This document shows positions 34,276 to 42,885 of a stretch of DNA of 64,000 bases, piece after piece. The first letter of the stretch is position 1; each line of letters starts with the position of its first letter. Below the pieces are notes generated by a model. The model saw nothing but the letters and a program-made list of their open reading frames with translations, did not search any database and was not told the origin of the DNA. A program made the translations under genes and the position numbers. The stretch covers positions 172,084-236,083 of the forward strand of contig JAJEAL010000053.1 of NCBI GenBank assembly GCA_022822785.1, given 5' to 3'. This stretch comes from Candidatus Poribacteria bacterium. GTDB lineage: Bacteria; Poribacteria; WGA-4E; PCPOR2b.

Positions 34276-36504
34276 CTCTATTCCTTTTTCCATATCGTTC
34301 ATCTCATCGGACAGACGGGAGATATCGGGCTCTAGATCAACATCTATCTCCCTTTCACGATTGTTAGCGATAAGAGTCCCCCACGCTTTACGTCGCTTTG
34401 TGTTTGTCTCATCTGATGTGTCTGTCCAAAAACTCAACTTTTCATTCTGCGCCCACTCAATAAATGCTTCAGCAATACCATCGGACAATGCTCCATCATG
34501 GCTATGTAAATCGTGGTCAACAATCAGATGACCATTTTTGTCCAATTTATACCCTCCATCGCTGTTTTGAGCATAGATATAATCGCCGGAGTTATCCTTC
34601 CCGCCTTTCTCGCTCACAGCACAGAAGATAGGGTAATCCTCCACTTTGGGACAGAGTTCGTCGTCCCATTTCTGGACAAACAGGACGCTGGTTTTGGTGC
34701 CGGTGTGCGGTTTGAAGGTGTTGCCGTGTAGACCGACCACCGCCAAGATACGACCCCGATCGGCAATAAAATCACGGATCTGTTTGTCAGATGTGTTGTT
34801 AAATCTGCCTTGCGGCAGCACAATCGCCATGCGCCCACCCGGCTTGAGAAAGTCCAGATTGCGCTCAATAAACAGGATATCGCGGCCGACTTTGTTTTGC
34901 GCCTTCCCGTTTGCGCCAAAGCCAAGCTGGTATTGATGCAGCAGGCGGCTCTCCTTGATGTCCCCGGCAAAGGGTGGATTTGCCATTAGGAGGTCAAAGT
35001 TAAACCGCTTATTTTCGTCTCTTTCTGCTCTCAATCTTTCCAACCGTTCAAACCCCCTGCCGTAGGTGTTGATCCATTTTCTATCGCTCTCGGTCCGGTC
35101 GTTCCAGCGTTCAAAATCGAGTGTGTTCAGATGTAAAACATTGGTTTCTCCGTCACCAGCGATTAGGTTCAATGTTCTGGCAACCCTGACCGTCTTTTCA
35201 TCAAAATCAATGCCAAACACCTTTAGAACGTTCTCTTTTTCCTTGGGTGGTATTTCGAGGTTACTGAACAGATGCCCCGTCAGTTTGAAGATGGTATGCA
35301 CCGGAAAACCGCAGCTGCCAGCAGCCGTATCGATCATATATTCACCGGGTTGGGGATTCAGCATCTGAACGCACATATCAATGACATGGCGCGGCGTAAA
35401 GTACTGCCCCTTTTCCCCTTTGGCGGATTTGTTGACCAGATATTCAAAGGCTTCATCTACGACTTGCAGATTGGAATTGAACAGTTTGATATCCTGCAAG
35501 CTGGATACACAGATGGAGAGATGGCTATCGGAAAGTTCAAAAGTTTCATCGTCAGAAAAAACGCCTGGCCATTCGTCTTTTGCCTGATTGAATAGGTTCT
35601 GTATTTTTTCCTTGAGTTCGGCATCCGTTTGGCCGGTATTTCGGAATTCCATCGGTCGGAAACCGACGTCTGGAGCCTCTTCGACAGCAGCTCTGAGTGC
35701 CTCATAATCTGCCCCACCGCGGTCACCGAATGGATTTTCACGTATAGCGATGTTAGTGGCTGGTCGCACAAATCGGTTGAGAAATTCCTTGTCGTCCCGG
35801 CTCTGAAATTCATCGTAGAGCTTGGTGAATATAAGCTTGAAAACCTCCTCGAAGACATCCACCCCGGCGTTTGCCAACACCTCATCCTCCATCTCCAACA
35901 CAATATCCTTCAGGGATTTCCGCTCATTGGCAATTTTATCCTTGAGGATGAGGTCTTTCAGGGTGAAGCGTTCCGTGAGAATATCTGCGAGGGTTTGGTT
36001 CGCTTGGGGAATGTCGCTAATTTCTTCAAAGTAGTTCGGATCCTTGCGGTTATAGTGGGAGATTTGCTCGCCATTTGTCCAGACACCGATCGGTGCGCCG
36101 GTAGCGTTGCAGTAGGACCGAAGTTGATTTTTTCCATCTTGTAACTTGGACTTTTTTAGCTCAACAATGATGTAAGGGGTATCGGGACGGTCTTTGTCAA
36201 AGATGGCAATATCAGCCCTTTTCGTTTGCCTGCCGAAGTTGACCGGATGCTCAAAAGCTAAACGGCTTTCGGGGTAGCCGTACTGATTGATCAACCTTGC
36301 CGCGTAAAGTTGGCGGACCATCTCTTCAGGCTTTAACTGAATCTCCTTCTTCCGTTTGATGCACCTAATAAACCGGGTTTCTTTGCCTCTATAAGGTTTG
36401 GTACAGACCCTATCGCGCAAGTCATTAATTTCATCTTTTGTAAACAAGGTGAGTTGATGGTCGCTGTCTTTGAGTATCGTTTGGATGATGTCGGATTGTG
36501 CCAT
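34273..36504 (-). CDS. Restriction nuclease-methylase fusion (N-terminal PD-(D/E)XK, C-terminal N6-adenine methylase)
   Basis: This 743-residue protein joins restriction and modification. The N-terminal part (about 60-180) has R-A-D-I-A-I-F and I-I-V-E-L-K-K, a PD-(D/E)XK nuclease core of the HSDR_N type. After a linker, the methylase domain (about 370-640) has D-T-A-A-G-S-C-G-F for S-adenosylmethionine and A-N-P-P-F as catalytic motif of N6-adenine methylases. No helicase motor is present here or nearby. With the separate HsdS-like subunit this resembles BcgI-type (IIB/IIG) systems. The ATG at 36504 follows GGAGGA; an earlier in-frame GTG at 36639 would add 45 residues. Confidence 0.85.
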   Translation of the reverse strand: MAQSDIIQTILKDSDHQLTLFTKDEINDLRDRVCTKPYRGKETRFIRCIKRKKEIQLKPEEMVRQLYAARLINQYGYPESRLAFEHPVNFGRQTKRADIAIFDKDRPDTPYIIVELKKSKLQDGKNQLRSYCNATGAPIGVWTNGEQISHYNRKDPNYFEEISDIPQANQTLADILTERFTLKDLILKDKIANERKSLKDIVLEMEDEVLANAGVDVFEEVFKLIFTKLYDEFQSRDDKEFLNRFVRPATNIAIRENPFGDRGGADYEALRAAVEEAPDVGFRPMEFRNTGQTDAELKEKIQNLFNQAKDEWPGVFSDDETFELSDSHLSICVSSLQDIKLFNSNLQVVDEAFEYLVNKSAKGEKGQYFTPRHVIDMCVQMLNPQPGEYMIDTAAGSCGFPVHTIFKLTGHLFSNLEIPPKEKENVLKVFGIDFDEKTVRVARTLNLIAGDGETNVLHLNTLDFERWNDRTESDRKWINTYGRGFERLERLRAERDENKRFNFDLLMANPPFAGDIKESRLLHQYQLGFGANGKAQNKVGRDILFIERNLDFLKPGGRMAIVLPQGRFNNTSDKQIRDFIADRGRILAVVGLHGNTFKPHTGTKTSVLFVQKWDDELCPKVEDYPIFCAVSEKGGKDNSGDYIYAQNSDGGYKLDKNGHLIVDHDLHSHDGALSDGIAEAFIEWAQNEKLSFWTDTSDETNTKRRKAWGTLIANNREREIDVDLEPDISRLSDEMNDMEKGIE

Positions 36505-36642
36505 GACTCCTCCGTAATTAGCCGCATCGTTCACGGCAAAGCATATTTTTTCCGGGACGTTCAAACCGCTTGAGTTTTTCACTCCATCATGAGCAGCTTC
36601 CGTTTCCAGCAACTGTACCAATGAACAAATAGTTTTCACGTT

Positions 36643-37512
36643 TTACGTTTTTCGCTTCGTTCCTTCGCCTAGCATTAATTTTGTTTGCAAGACTTCGTAA
36701 TTGCTATGGTGTTGAGAACGAATGAGCTGGATGGTCTTATTCGCTTTGCGCACACGAATTAAAGAATTCGGGGTAACCGTGTGGGTTTTACGTGGGCCAT
36801 CGATAAGCAGAGTGACGCTGCTATAGTCGGATTGCATAACCACCGTAATCTCTGAATCGCCGTCTGCGATAAAAGGGCGCATCGTTAATGAATGGGGCGA
36901 AATCGGGGTCAGGAGAATCGCATTGAGATGCGGTTCAACGATTGGTCCCCCACATGATAAGGAGTAGGCAGTTGAGCCACTTGAGGTGGCGATAATAAGA
37001 CCGTCAGCGTCGTAGGTGACGAACGGCTCACCGTCAATGTAGGTGTCCAATTCGATAAGTTGCGTATAGTGCCGAATCACGACATCGTTGAGAGCAAAGG
37101 AATTGGAAAACTCCTGCTCTCGGTTATCAACACTAACCTCTAACATCATCCGTCGATCAATTCTGTAGTCGCCGTTAAAAACGTTGGTCAAAGCAGCGTA
37201 AAACTGCTCACGGGGAACATCGGTGAGGAAGCCGAGACTACCGAGGTTCACAGCGAGGATTGGAACCTTCTCGATTTCGGGTATATGTGCAGCGTCGAGT
37301 AATGTACCATCGCCGCCGAGGACCAATAACAGGTCAGATTGTGATGCCAATTCACGTCGATCGCAGCCGGCACCTACTAGACCGAGTAACGTAGCTTCGG
37401 CGTCAGGGATCAATGGTTTTGCCCCACGCTTTCTGAGCCAATCGCAAGCCTCTGTAGCAACCTGTAGCGCGTGGGGTTTGGCAGTATTAACAAAGAAACC
37501 AACTGTTTTCAT
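36643..37512 (-). CDS. nadK: NAD kinase
   Basis: NAD kinase makes NADP from NAD and ATP. The 289-residue protein has the family signature G-G-D-G-T-L-L near residue 66, L-N-D-V-V-I in place of the NE/D motif, and A-T-S-S-G-S-T-A-Y-S-L-S-C-G-G-P near 180. The ATG at 37512 gives the usual M-K-x-V-G-F-F-V-N start; an in-frame TTG at 37545 is unlikely. The gene lies at the end of a minus-strand group with the 86-residue protein, DUF368, surE and tyrS. Confidence 0.95.
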   Translation of the reverse strand: MKTVGFFVNTAKPHALQVATEACDWLRKRGAKPLIPDAEATLLGLVGAGCDRRELASQSDLLLVLGGDGTLLDAAHIPEIEKVPILAVNLGSLGFLTDVPREQFYAALTNVFNGDYRIDRRMMLEVSVDNREQEFSNSFALNDVVIRHYTQLIELDTYIDGEPFVTYDADGLIIATSSGSTAYSLSCGGPIVEPHLNAILLTPISPHSLTMRPFIADGDSEITVVMQSDYSSVTLLIDGPRKTHTVTPNSLIRVRKANKTIQLIRSQHHSNYEVLQTKLMLGEGTKRKT

Positions 37513-37545
37513 AAAAGTAATTTGCTCTAGGAAAAATCCTTTCAA

Positions 37546-37806
37546 TCAGTTTTCATGTGGAACGATATAGGGCAGTAAAGTCACATTGAACTGATCTTCT
37601 ACTTCAGCTGAGAGTTTCACAACGCGCTTTCCCGTGGCGGGATTTCGTGCTGAGGCATCGTTCAACTTTACTTCGATAATGCGATCTGTCGCAAAAGCGT
37701 CAAGAATCTCAACCGCTGGCACAGTTTCAGCTAACCGTTGACGGTAGGCTTCAACCGCAGGAGTTTGAAGTTCGGTTAGATTCTCTTTCATGTTTTTAAG
37801 GGACAT
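37546..37806 (-). CDS. Small hypothetical protein beside nadK
   Basis: I do not recognise this 86-residue protein. It is soluble and mixed alpha/beta, with no membrane segment or Cys. It begins M-S-L-K-N-M-K-E-N and carries N-P-A-T-G-K-R-V-V-K-L. The reading frame extends upstream into a palindromic repeat, so the ATG at 37806 is preferred. It lies 33 bases ahead of nadK and is probably co-transcribed with it. No ribosome site is obvious. Confidence 0.5.
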   Translation of the reverse strand: MSLKNMKENLTELQTPAVEAYRQRLAETVPAVEILDAFATDRIIEVKLNDASARNPATGKRVVKLSAEVEDQFNVTLLPYIVPHEN

Positions 37807-37848
37807 TATAGTGGATTCTAAAAACAGATAGACACTTTCGCTCCCGGC

Positions 37849-37945
37849 GTTTGGTAGGCGCTGTTTCCAACTGCGCCGATGCGGTGCGGTTAGAAACCGC
37901 ACCTACCGGGGTGATAGCGCGGATTTTCCCATCGCCGGTACAAAG
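37849..37945. repeat. Palindromic repeat between the small gene and DUF368
   Basis: CGGTGCGGTT and AACCGCACC pair in a strong hairpin (about 37880-37904), preceded by GGTAGGCGCTG and followed by CACCTACCG. The whole block is flanked by GGTAGG and CCTACC. It is a dispersed repeat of the type seen at 1880 and 53421, and does not encode protein. Confidence 0.5.
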
Positions 37946-37977
37946 TGTCCAATTAATCCTAAACTTTACTATAAATA

Positions 37978-39006
37978 TCACTCTCTTTGACTTTCCAAGC
38001 GATAAAAGAGGAGGACCACCCCGCAACCAATCAGGAATGCTAAAATTGTGATAACCAGATTCATATTAGCTTGTGGCAGGATATGAGCGATGTCGATACG
38101 TGTCTCTCCGAGCATTTCATAGCTTCGGAAGGGCCACAGTCCATATAGTGATGCGACCATCAATCCAATTAAGAAAGAGATCGTCAGATCATGATGGTGT
38201 TCAAGAACATAATTTAACAGTCGGGTGAACGCTAGTAGGCCAAATCCACCACCCAAAGCCACGAATCCAATCACAATCCAGTCTCGGTTATTCACCGATG
38301 CCAGTACGTCGAAATAAACGCCCAACAGTAGAAAGACGAAAGAACCGCTGATACCGGGCAGAATCATCGCAGACACCGCAATAGCACCGCAGAGGGAAAG
38401 ATAAAGCAGCCTATCAACCGCGTGGTTATCGCCCTTTAACATCTGTCCCTGCATTCTTACAGAAGCATTTGTTCCTGTGGTTGTCTTTCCGCTGAGATGG
38501 CTCTCCTCTAGTGCATATCTCTGTCGCTCACTCGCCAGTCTTTTTTCTCCACTCATGCTTAGTGTCAGTCCTACCGTTAATGCCGCGGCGAGGAAAAGCG
38601 AAACACATTCTTTAACAGTGAAGCGTTTCAGCATTTTGAATGGAATGATAACAGAGGTCAGCACCAATCCACAGAAGAAGCCGTAGGTTGGATCATGCTG
38701 CTCATTCAGCAGATAAATAATCAGTCTGGCTGACGCGCTAACAGCTAGCAGCGCACCGAGGGTAATGGCTATCAAAAATCCGAAATCTATACGATGCAAC
38801 TCGGTACTTGCTTCAGATATTGCCCTCTTTTTTAGGGTAAGAACTGCCAATAGTTTCCTTACCGTTGAGAATCCGATGTGGTGTAAAGCGCGAATCAATC
38901 GTTCATAAATCCCAAGCATAACCGCCATCGTGCCACCGCTCACACCGGGAATAATATTTGCCACCCCGATACAACACCCTTTGAGAACAAGAGTTAGGTA
39001 ACGCAA
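37978..39006 (-). CDS. DUF368 membrane protein, probable undecaprenyl-phosphate transporter
   Basis: DUF368 proteins recycle the lipid carrier undecaprenyl phosphate across the membrane for cell-wall synthesis. The 342-residue protein has eight or more hydrophobic segments. It carries the two related family motifs: N-I-I-P-G-V-S-G-G-T-M-A near residue 18 and M-I-L-P-G-I-S-G-S-F near 215. These mark an inverted repeat of two halves. It stands 20 bases after surE in the same direction. The start at 39006 gives a standard short N-terminus. Confidence 0.87.
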   Translation of the reverse strand: MRYLTLVLKGCCIGVANIIPGVSGGTMAVMLGIYERLIRALHHIGFSTVRKLLAVLTLKKRAISEASTELHRIDFGFLIAITLGALLAVSASARLIIYLLNEQHDPTYGFFCGLVLTSVIIPFKMLKRFTVKECVSLFLAAALTVGLTLSMSGEKRLASERQRYALEESHLSGKTTTGTNASVRMQGQMLKGDNHAVDRLLYLSLCGAIAVSAMILPGISGSFVFLLLGVYFDVLASVNNRDWIVIGFVALGGGFGLLAFTRLLNYVLEHHHDLTISFLIGLMVASLYGLWPFRSYEMLGETRIDIAHILPQANMNLVITILAFLIGCGVVLLFYRLESQRE

Positions 39007-39026
39007 GTCTCCTCCTTGTTTTCAAG

Positions 39027-39797
39027 TTATAGCTGCATGTTCTCGTCATCCAACCAACTCTTTAGTGGTGTGATGAGGGTGTGGTCTGTAAAGTCGAGCT
39101 GCACGGGTGTAATTGAAACGCGGCGATTGTGAACCGCATGGAGGTCTGTATCTCTTCCAAAATCAATTTGGGTGCGTTCTCCACCGATCCAGTAGTAGGG
39201 CCGGCCGCCCCGATCTAGTCGTGTGACTGCATTTATACTGTAGTTCCCACGGTCTTGTCGTGTTATCTTAATGCCTCTAATCTCCGAAAGCCCACAATTC
39301 GGCACGTTAACATTAAGCAGGATATGGCTCGGTATTCCCTTTTCGATGACCTGCTTGGCAATGCGACATGCGATTGTTCCCGCGGTTTTGTAGTGGAAGT
39401 CAGGTTGTTCCCCTATCTGCTCTAAGGCGAGGGAAACCGCAATTGATGGAATCCCTGAGAGCGTGCCTTTTTTTGCTGCTCCAACTGTGCCTGAAAAGTG
39501 AATATCTGCTCCGAGATTCTGTCCCCGATTGATACCAGAGACCAGCAATCTTGGGGGTTCGGGGAGTAGCGTACCTAGTGCTAGGTCCACACAATCAACC
39601 GGTGTCCCATCGACCGCATAGACACGAGTCCGAATCTGTTTAGCTCTTAATGGTTGGTGAAGTGTGATCGCCATACCGACCGCACTCCGTTCCCGATCCG
39701 GTGCTACAACGTAAACTTCGTCGAGAGTTTCGAGTGCCTCTGCGAGGACTTGTAACCCCGGTGCGTCAATCCCATCGTCATTGGTTACAAAGATCAT
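39027..39797 (-). CDS. surE: 5'/3'-nucleotidase SurE
   Basis: SurE removes phosphate from nucleoside monophosphates. The 256-residue protein starts with the metal-binding motif V-T-N-D-D-G-I-D-A-P-G. It contains A-P-D-R-E-R-S-A-V-G-M and S-G-I-N-R-G-Q-N-L-G with the second metal site. F-S-G-T-V-G-A-A and G-I-P-S-I-A-V-S complete the core. It lies between tyrS and the DUF368 gene. A dispersed repeat sits between it and tyrS. Confidence 0.95.
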   Translation of the reverse strand: MIFVTNDDGIDAPGLQVLAEALETLDEVYVVAPDRERSAVGMAITLHQPLRAKQIRTRVYAVDGTPVDCVDLALGTLLPEPPRLLVSGINRGQNLGADIHFSGTVGAAKKGTLSGIPSIAVSLALEQIGEQPDFHYKTAGTIACRIAKQVIEKGIPSHILLNVNVPNCGLSEIRGIKITRQDRGNYSINAVTRLDRGGRPYYWIGGERTQIDFGRDTDLHAVHNRRVSITPVQLDFTDHTLITPLKSWLDDENMQL

Positions 39798-39823
39798 ATT
39801 TTACCTAAGTATTTCGTCGAGCT

Positions 39824-39838
39824 GTGAATCTCGACCTA
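39824..39838. repeat. Dispersed 15-base repeat
   Basis: GTGAATCTCGACCTA here is the exact reverse complement of the 15-mer at 5412-5426. Both copies are intergenic. Confidence 0.45.
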
Positions 39839-39873
39839 CACGCTTCCATCGCCCAATCGATTAAAAAATAACA

Positions 39874-41103
39874 CTAAATGACTACCTTCGCAAACCGCCG
39901 TTTCCCAACTTGCAGAATGGCTTCCCCCTGTAAAGGGACCTCTAACCCTGGATCCGTGATTCTGTCACCATCAAGACGTACCCCGCCCTGCTGTACCAAT
40001 CGTCTAGCCTCGCTCGAACTCTTGGCAAAACCGGCTTGCTGCATCAGATGAGCAATCCAAATTCTACCTTCAGTGAGAGCAGAGGTCGGGATAACAACTT
40101 CAGGGAGGTCATCGGGAAGCTGTCGATCACGATGGACCCGGTCAAATTCAACTTCCGCCGCGTGCGCTGCATTTGAGTTGTGGTAGATTGTCACGATTTC
40201 GCGGGCGAGTCTCTGTTTGACCGTTTTGGGATGCAGATGTCCACTTGCTAGTTGCGCTTCGAGCGTACGAATATCTTCGAGCGGCACATCTGTTGCCAAC
40301 TCAAAATAGGTAGACATCAGTTCATCAGGGATGGACATCAACTTGGCGTACATGTCGGAGGGCGGTTCATAGATACCAACGTAGTTCTCCAGTGATTTGC
40401 TCATTTTCTCCGCCCCATCAAGACCTACAAGTAGGGGCATTAATAGCGTTACTTGGGGTTCTTGACTATAGGCACGTTGTAGATCGCGGCCCATGAGAAT
40501 GTTGAATTTCTGATCTGTTCCACCCATCTCTACATCTGCTTCCAAGACGACAGAATCGTAGCCTTGACAAATCGGATAAAGGAGTTCGTGCATCCCGATC
40601 GAAGCGCCGGCATGGAGCCGATTTGTAAAGTCATCTCGTTCTAAAATCCGCGCCACAGTTGTTTGAGCACTCAGCCTAATGACATCCGCGAACGACATAT
40701 TATCAAGCCATGCGCTGTTGAAAACAACGCGCGTTTTGGTTTCGTCCAAAATCATACAATATTGGTCTGCATAGGTTTTGGCGTTATGTTTGACCTCTTC
40801 TGTCGTTAGCTGTGGCCGTGTTTTCGATTTACCGCTCGGATCCCCAATCGTGGCTGTAAAGTCACCAATGATAAGGATAACCTCGTGTCCGAGGTCCTGA
40901 AATTGGCGCAATTTGCGTAAAACAACTGCAATTCCAAGGTGAATATCCGGTGCTGTCGGATCCAATCCAAGTTTGATCCGAAGCGGGCGTTTTTGCGTTC
41001 TGGCTTTATCCAACTTTTGAGCGAGCTCTGCCTCAGAGATAATCTCTGCCGTGCCCCTGCGGATGAGTGCTACCTGTTCGTCAATGCTTAATTCTGCATG
41101 CAC
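39874..41103 (-). CDS. tyrS: Tyrosyl-tRNA synthetase
   Basis: TyrS charges tRNA-Tyr. The 409-residue class I enzyme has the HIGH-type motif P-D-I-H-L-G near residue 50, the tyrosine pocket with C-Q-G-Y-D-S and G-G-T-D-Q-K, and K-M-S-K-S near 230. A C-terminal S4 RNA-binding domain (about 345-405) includes R-R-L-V-Q-Q-G-G-V. This is the shorter TyrZ-like form. A good promoter lies about 90 bases upstream; a short hairpin CCCGATGAAGCGTCGGG (41127-41143) sits in the leader, but no T-box is recognisable. Confidence 0.96.
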   Translation of the reverse strand: MHAELSIDEQVALIRRGTAEIISEAELAQKLDKARTQKRPLRIKLGLDPTAPDIHLGIAVVLRKLRQFQDLGHEVILIIGDFTATIGDPSGKSKTRPQLTTEEVKHNAKTYADQYCMILDETKTRVVFNSAWLDNMSFADVIRLSAQTTVARILERDDFTNRLHAGASIGMHELLYPICQGYDSVVLEADVEMGGTDQKFNILMGRDLQRAYSQEPQVTLLMPLLVGLDGAEKMSKSLENYVGIYEPPSDMYAKLMSIPDELMSTYFELATDVPLEDIRTLEAQLASGHLHPKTVKQRLAREIVTIYHNSNAAHAAEVEFDRVHRDRQLPDDLPEVVIPTSALTEGRIWIAHLMQQAGFAKSSSEARRLVQQGGVRLDGDRITDPGLEVPLQGEAILQVGKRRFAKVVI

Positions 41104-41192
41104 GTTGTATTCCTCGATACCTCCCCCGATGAAGCGTCGGGACTAAAAGTCTGTGGTTTGAAATTAGTATTATTGGAAAAATAGGTCAGTTA

Positions 41193-41222
41193 ATTATACT
41201 ACAGATTGAAAGACAGAGTCAA
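41193..41222 (-). promoter_or_regulatory. Promoter of the tyrS operon
   Basis: On the minus strand TTGACT (41222-41217) and a perfect TATAAT (41198-41193) are 18 bases apart. It points into tyrS and is divergent from the ABC gene promoter. Confidence 0.65.
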
Positions 41223-41254
41223 CTGATGATTTCTACCTCTTTGTGGAATTCCCG

Positions 41255-41283
41255 TTTCCAAATCAGTAGCCGCGTGCTATAAT
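41255..41283 (+). promoter_or_regulatory. Promoter of the ABC ATPase gene
   Basis: TTTCCA (41255-41260) and TATAAT (41278-41283) are spaced by 17 bases, with a TG one base before the -10 box. It is divergent from the tyrS promoter. Confidence 0.55.
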
Positions 41284-41347
41284 GTGGTTGGACATTTCGT
41301 TTATGGACTTTTGACCCTTTTTGCTTAACTTCGGAGATTTTCGAGTT

Positions 41348-42295
41348 GTGATTCACGTCCACGAACTGTACAAATCTTTTCACCGGAAACCGATCCTCAC
41401 CAATGTAAATCTGCATTTAGAGGCTGGAGATCGCTTGGCATTGTTGGGCCCAAACGGTTCGGGCAAATCGCTCCTCATAAAGATTATAGCCACGCTGATT
41501 AAACCATGCTCCGGTTCTATAGAAATTGCTGGATATGATGCAATAACAGACGTGCGTACAGTTCGTCCACTCATCGGCTATGTTCCCCAAATTTTCGAAG
41601 GGTATCCAGATCTTTCTATTCAGGAGTATCTTGAGTTTTTCGCTGCTGCATATAAATTAGAAAAAAGCCAGCGTGCAACAGGTATCCAAGACGTGCTCGA
41701 TTTAATGGATCTAGCTGCACTGCGAGATGAACAAATCCAGTACTTATCACTGGGACAAAAACAACGATTGTGTTTAGCCAAAACCTTTTTACACGACCCG
41801 TTACTTTGGTTGGTCGATGCACCGATTTCTCTCTTAGATCCACAGGGACAGGCCGAAATGGGGGCATTAATCCGAGAACTCGGTGCGATGGGAAAAACGG
41901 TGATTCTAGCGACAAACTACCTAGCAGATGTAATAACGTCATGTAACCGGGTTGGCATCCTGAATGCGGGTTGCCTTGCGTTTTATGGAGGAATGCGCGA
42001 CATTTCCGAACGGCATGGGGGGCGGCATCGTCTGGAAATCGAAGTCATATCAGGCATGGAGATGGCTCAAACCATTCTCAGTGAGAAGTCAGGTGTAGTC
42101 TCTCTACAAATAACTGACTCGCTAATCCAGGTTGAATCACAGATGGCAGAAACAGAAACTACCAATTTACTGAAAGACTTGGTCCGTGGGGATGTTACGA
42201 TTTCACGGTTTCAGAGAACTGAATATGGATTAGTAGACCTCTTCTTAGATGTTACGAGTGCTGTGGCTTCTGACGGAGGAACTTCACAGGAATAA
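41348..42295 (+). CDS. ABC transporter-type ATPase with degenerate catalytic residues
   Basis: This 315-residue protein has Walker A G-P-N-G-S-G-K-S, the Q-loop in Y-V-P-Q, and a signature L-S-L-G-Q-K-Q-R. It looks like the ATPase of an ABC-2 exporter. However, Walker B reads L-W-L-V-D-A-P where L-D-E-P is expected, and the switch region reads A-T-N-Y-L where S-T-H-x-L is expected. The catalytic Glu and switch His are both missing. A C-terminal part of about 100 residues follows. No permease gene is adjacent. It may bind ATP without turning it over efficiently. The GTG at 41348 is the likely start. Confidence 0.82.
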   Translation: MIHVHELYKSFHRKPILTNVNLHLEAGDRLALLGPNGSGKSLLIKIIATLIKPCSGSIEIAGYDAITDVRTVRPLIGYVPQIFEGYPDLSIQEYLEFFAAAYKLEKSQRATGIQDVLDLMDLAALRDEQIQYLSLGQKQRLCLAKTFLHDPLLWLVDAPISLLDPQGQAEMGALIRELGAMGKTVILATNYLADVITSCNRVGILNAGCLAFYGGMRDISERHGGRHRLEIEVISGMEMAQTILSEKSGVVSLQITDSLIQVESQMAETETTNLLKDLVRGDVTISRFQRTEYGLVDLFLDVTSAVASDGGTSQE

Positions 42296-42309
42296 CGGTG
42301 TGATGAAAT

Positions 42310-42525
42310 ATGAACATCAAAGAACGTCCAAATCATAAACAATATATTGAAATTCTGCGGCGTATGACGCCCGAACAACGGTTGATGAAAGCATTTGAGC
42401 TATCCAAGTTTAGCAAGAAACTGTTCATCTATGGCTTGCGAAAAAGATTTCCGGATCTAAATGAGGAAGAATTCCATAAACTCTATATGGAGCGGCTTGA
42501 GAAATGCTACAACCGGAAAGACTGA
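42310..42525 (+). CDS. Small hypothetical protein preceding a broken nucleotidyltransferase
   Basis: This 71-residue, charged, helical protein starts M-N-I-K-E-R-P-N and contains M-T-P-E-Q-R-L-M-K-A-F-E-L-S and L-R-K-R-F-P-D-L-N-E-E-E-F. I recall similar short proteins encoded directly before nucleotidyltransferase genes in other bacteria, which suggests a paired module. Here the partner just downstream is broken. It begins 14 bases after the ABC ATPase gene. Confidence 0.6.
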   Translation: MNIKERPNHKQYIEILRRMTPEQRLMKAFELSKFSKKLFIYGLRKRFPDLNEEEFHKLYMERLEKCYNRKD

Positions 42526-42530
42526 TCTGA

Positions 42531-42883
42531 AAAGTCATCCAGACGCTTGAAGATGCCGGCATTGAATACATGGCGACCGGTTCTGTGGCTTCCAGTTTTT
42601 CGCGAAAATATGCTGAAGATGTTATGGAGCTCAGTATATAGGTCTCAAGCCCCGAAGACACCATTTTAGCCAAGTTAAGATGGGCACAACTTTCCGGTGG
42701 TAGCGAGAAACAGTTTGCAGATGCCTTGCTGGTCTATGAGGTCCAGTATGCAAAACTATATTTGGATTATCTGGCAAATTGGGCAAAAGCGTTAGATGTT
42801 GAATCAACGTTAAAAAGACTACAGCACAAGTTTTGTGAAGAAATAATAGTTTTCTTGAGATGGAGGATTGCTAAGGAGTCATA
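42531..42883 (+). pseudogene. Nucleotidyltransferase-like pseudogene with internal deletion
   Basis: One frame reads I-Q-T-L-E-D-A-G-I-E-Y-M-A-T-G-S-V-A-S-S, the opening of a minimal-nucleotidyltransferase-fold protein, then reaches a TAG at about 42640. The same frame resumes with S-P-E-D-T-I-L-A-K-L-R-W and runs through Q-F-A-D-A-L-L-V-Y to near the Gfo/Idh start. The middle, which should hold the D-I-D-L catalytic residues, is missing. No start codon in good context remains. The gene is a relic with an internal deletion. Confidence 0.65.
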
Positions 42884-42885
42884 AT

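Noticed and set aside
34273..36504. Calling the locus a standard type I system.
   Set aside because: There is no HsdR helicase motor in the locus, and the nuclease core is fused to the methylase. A BcgI-like type fits better.
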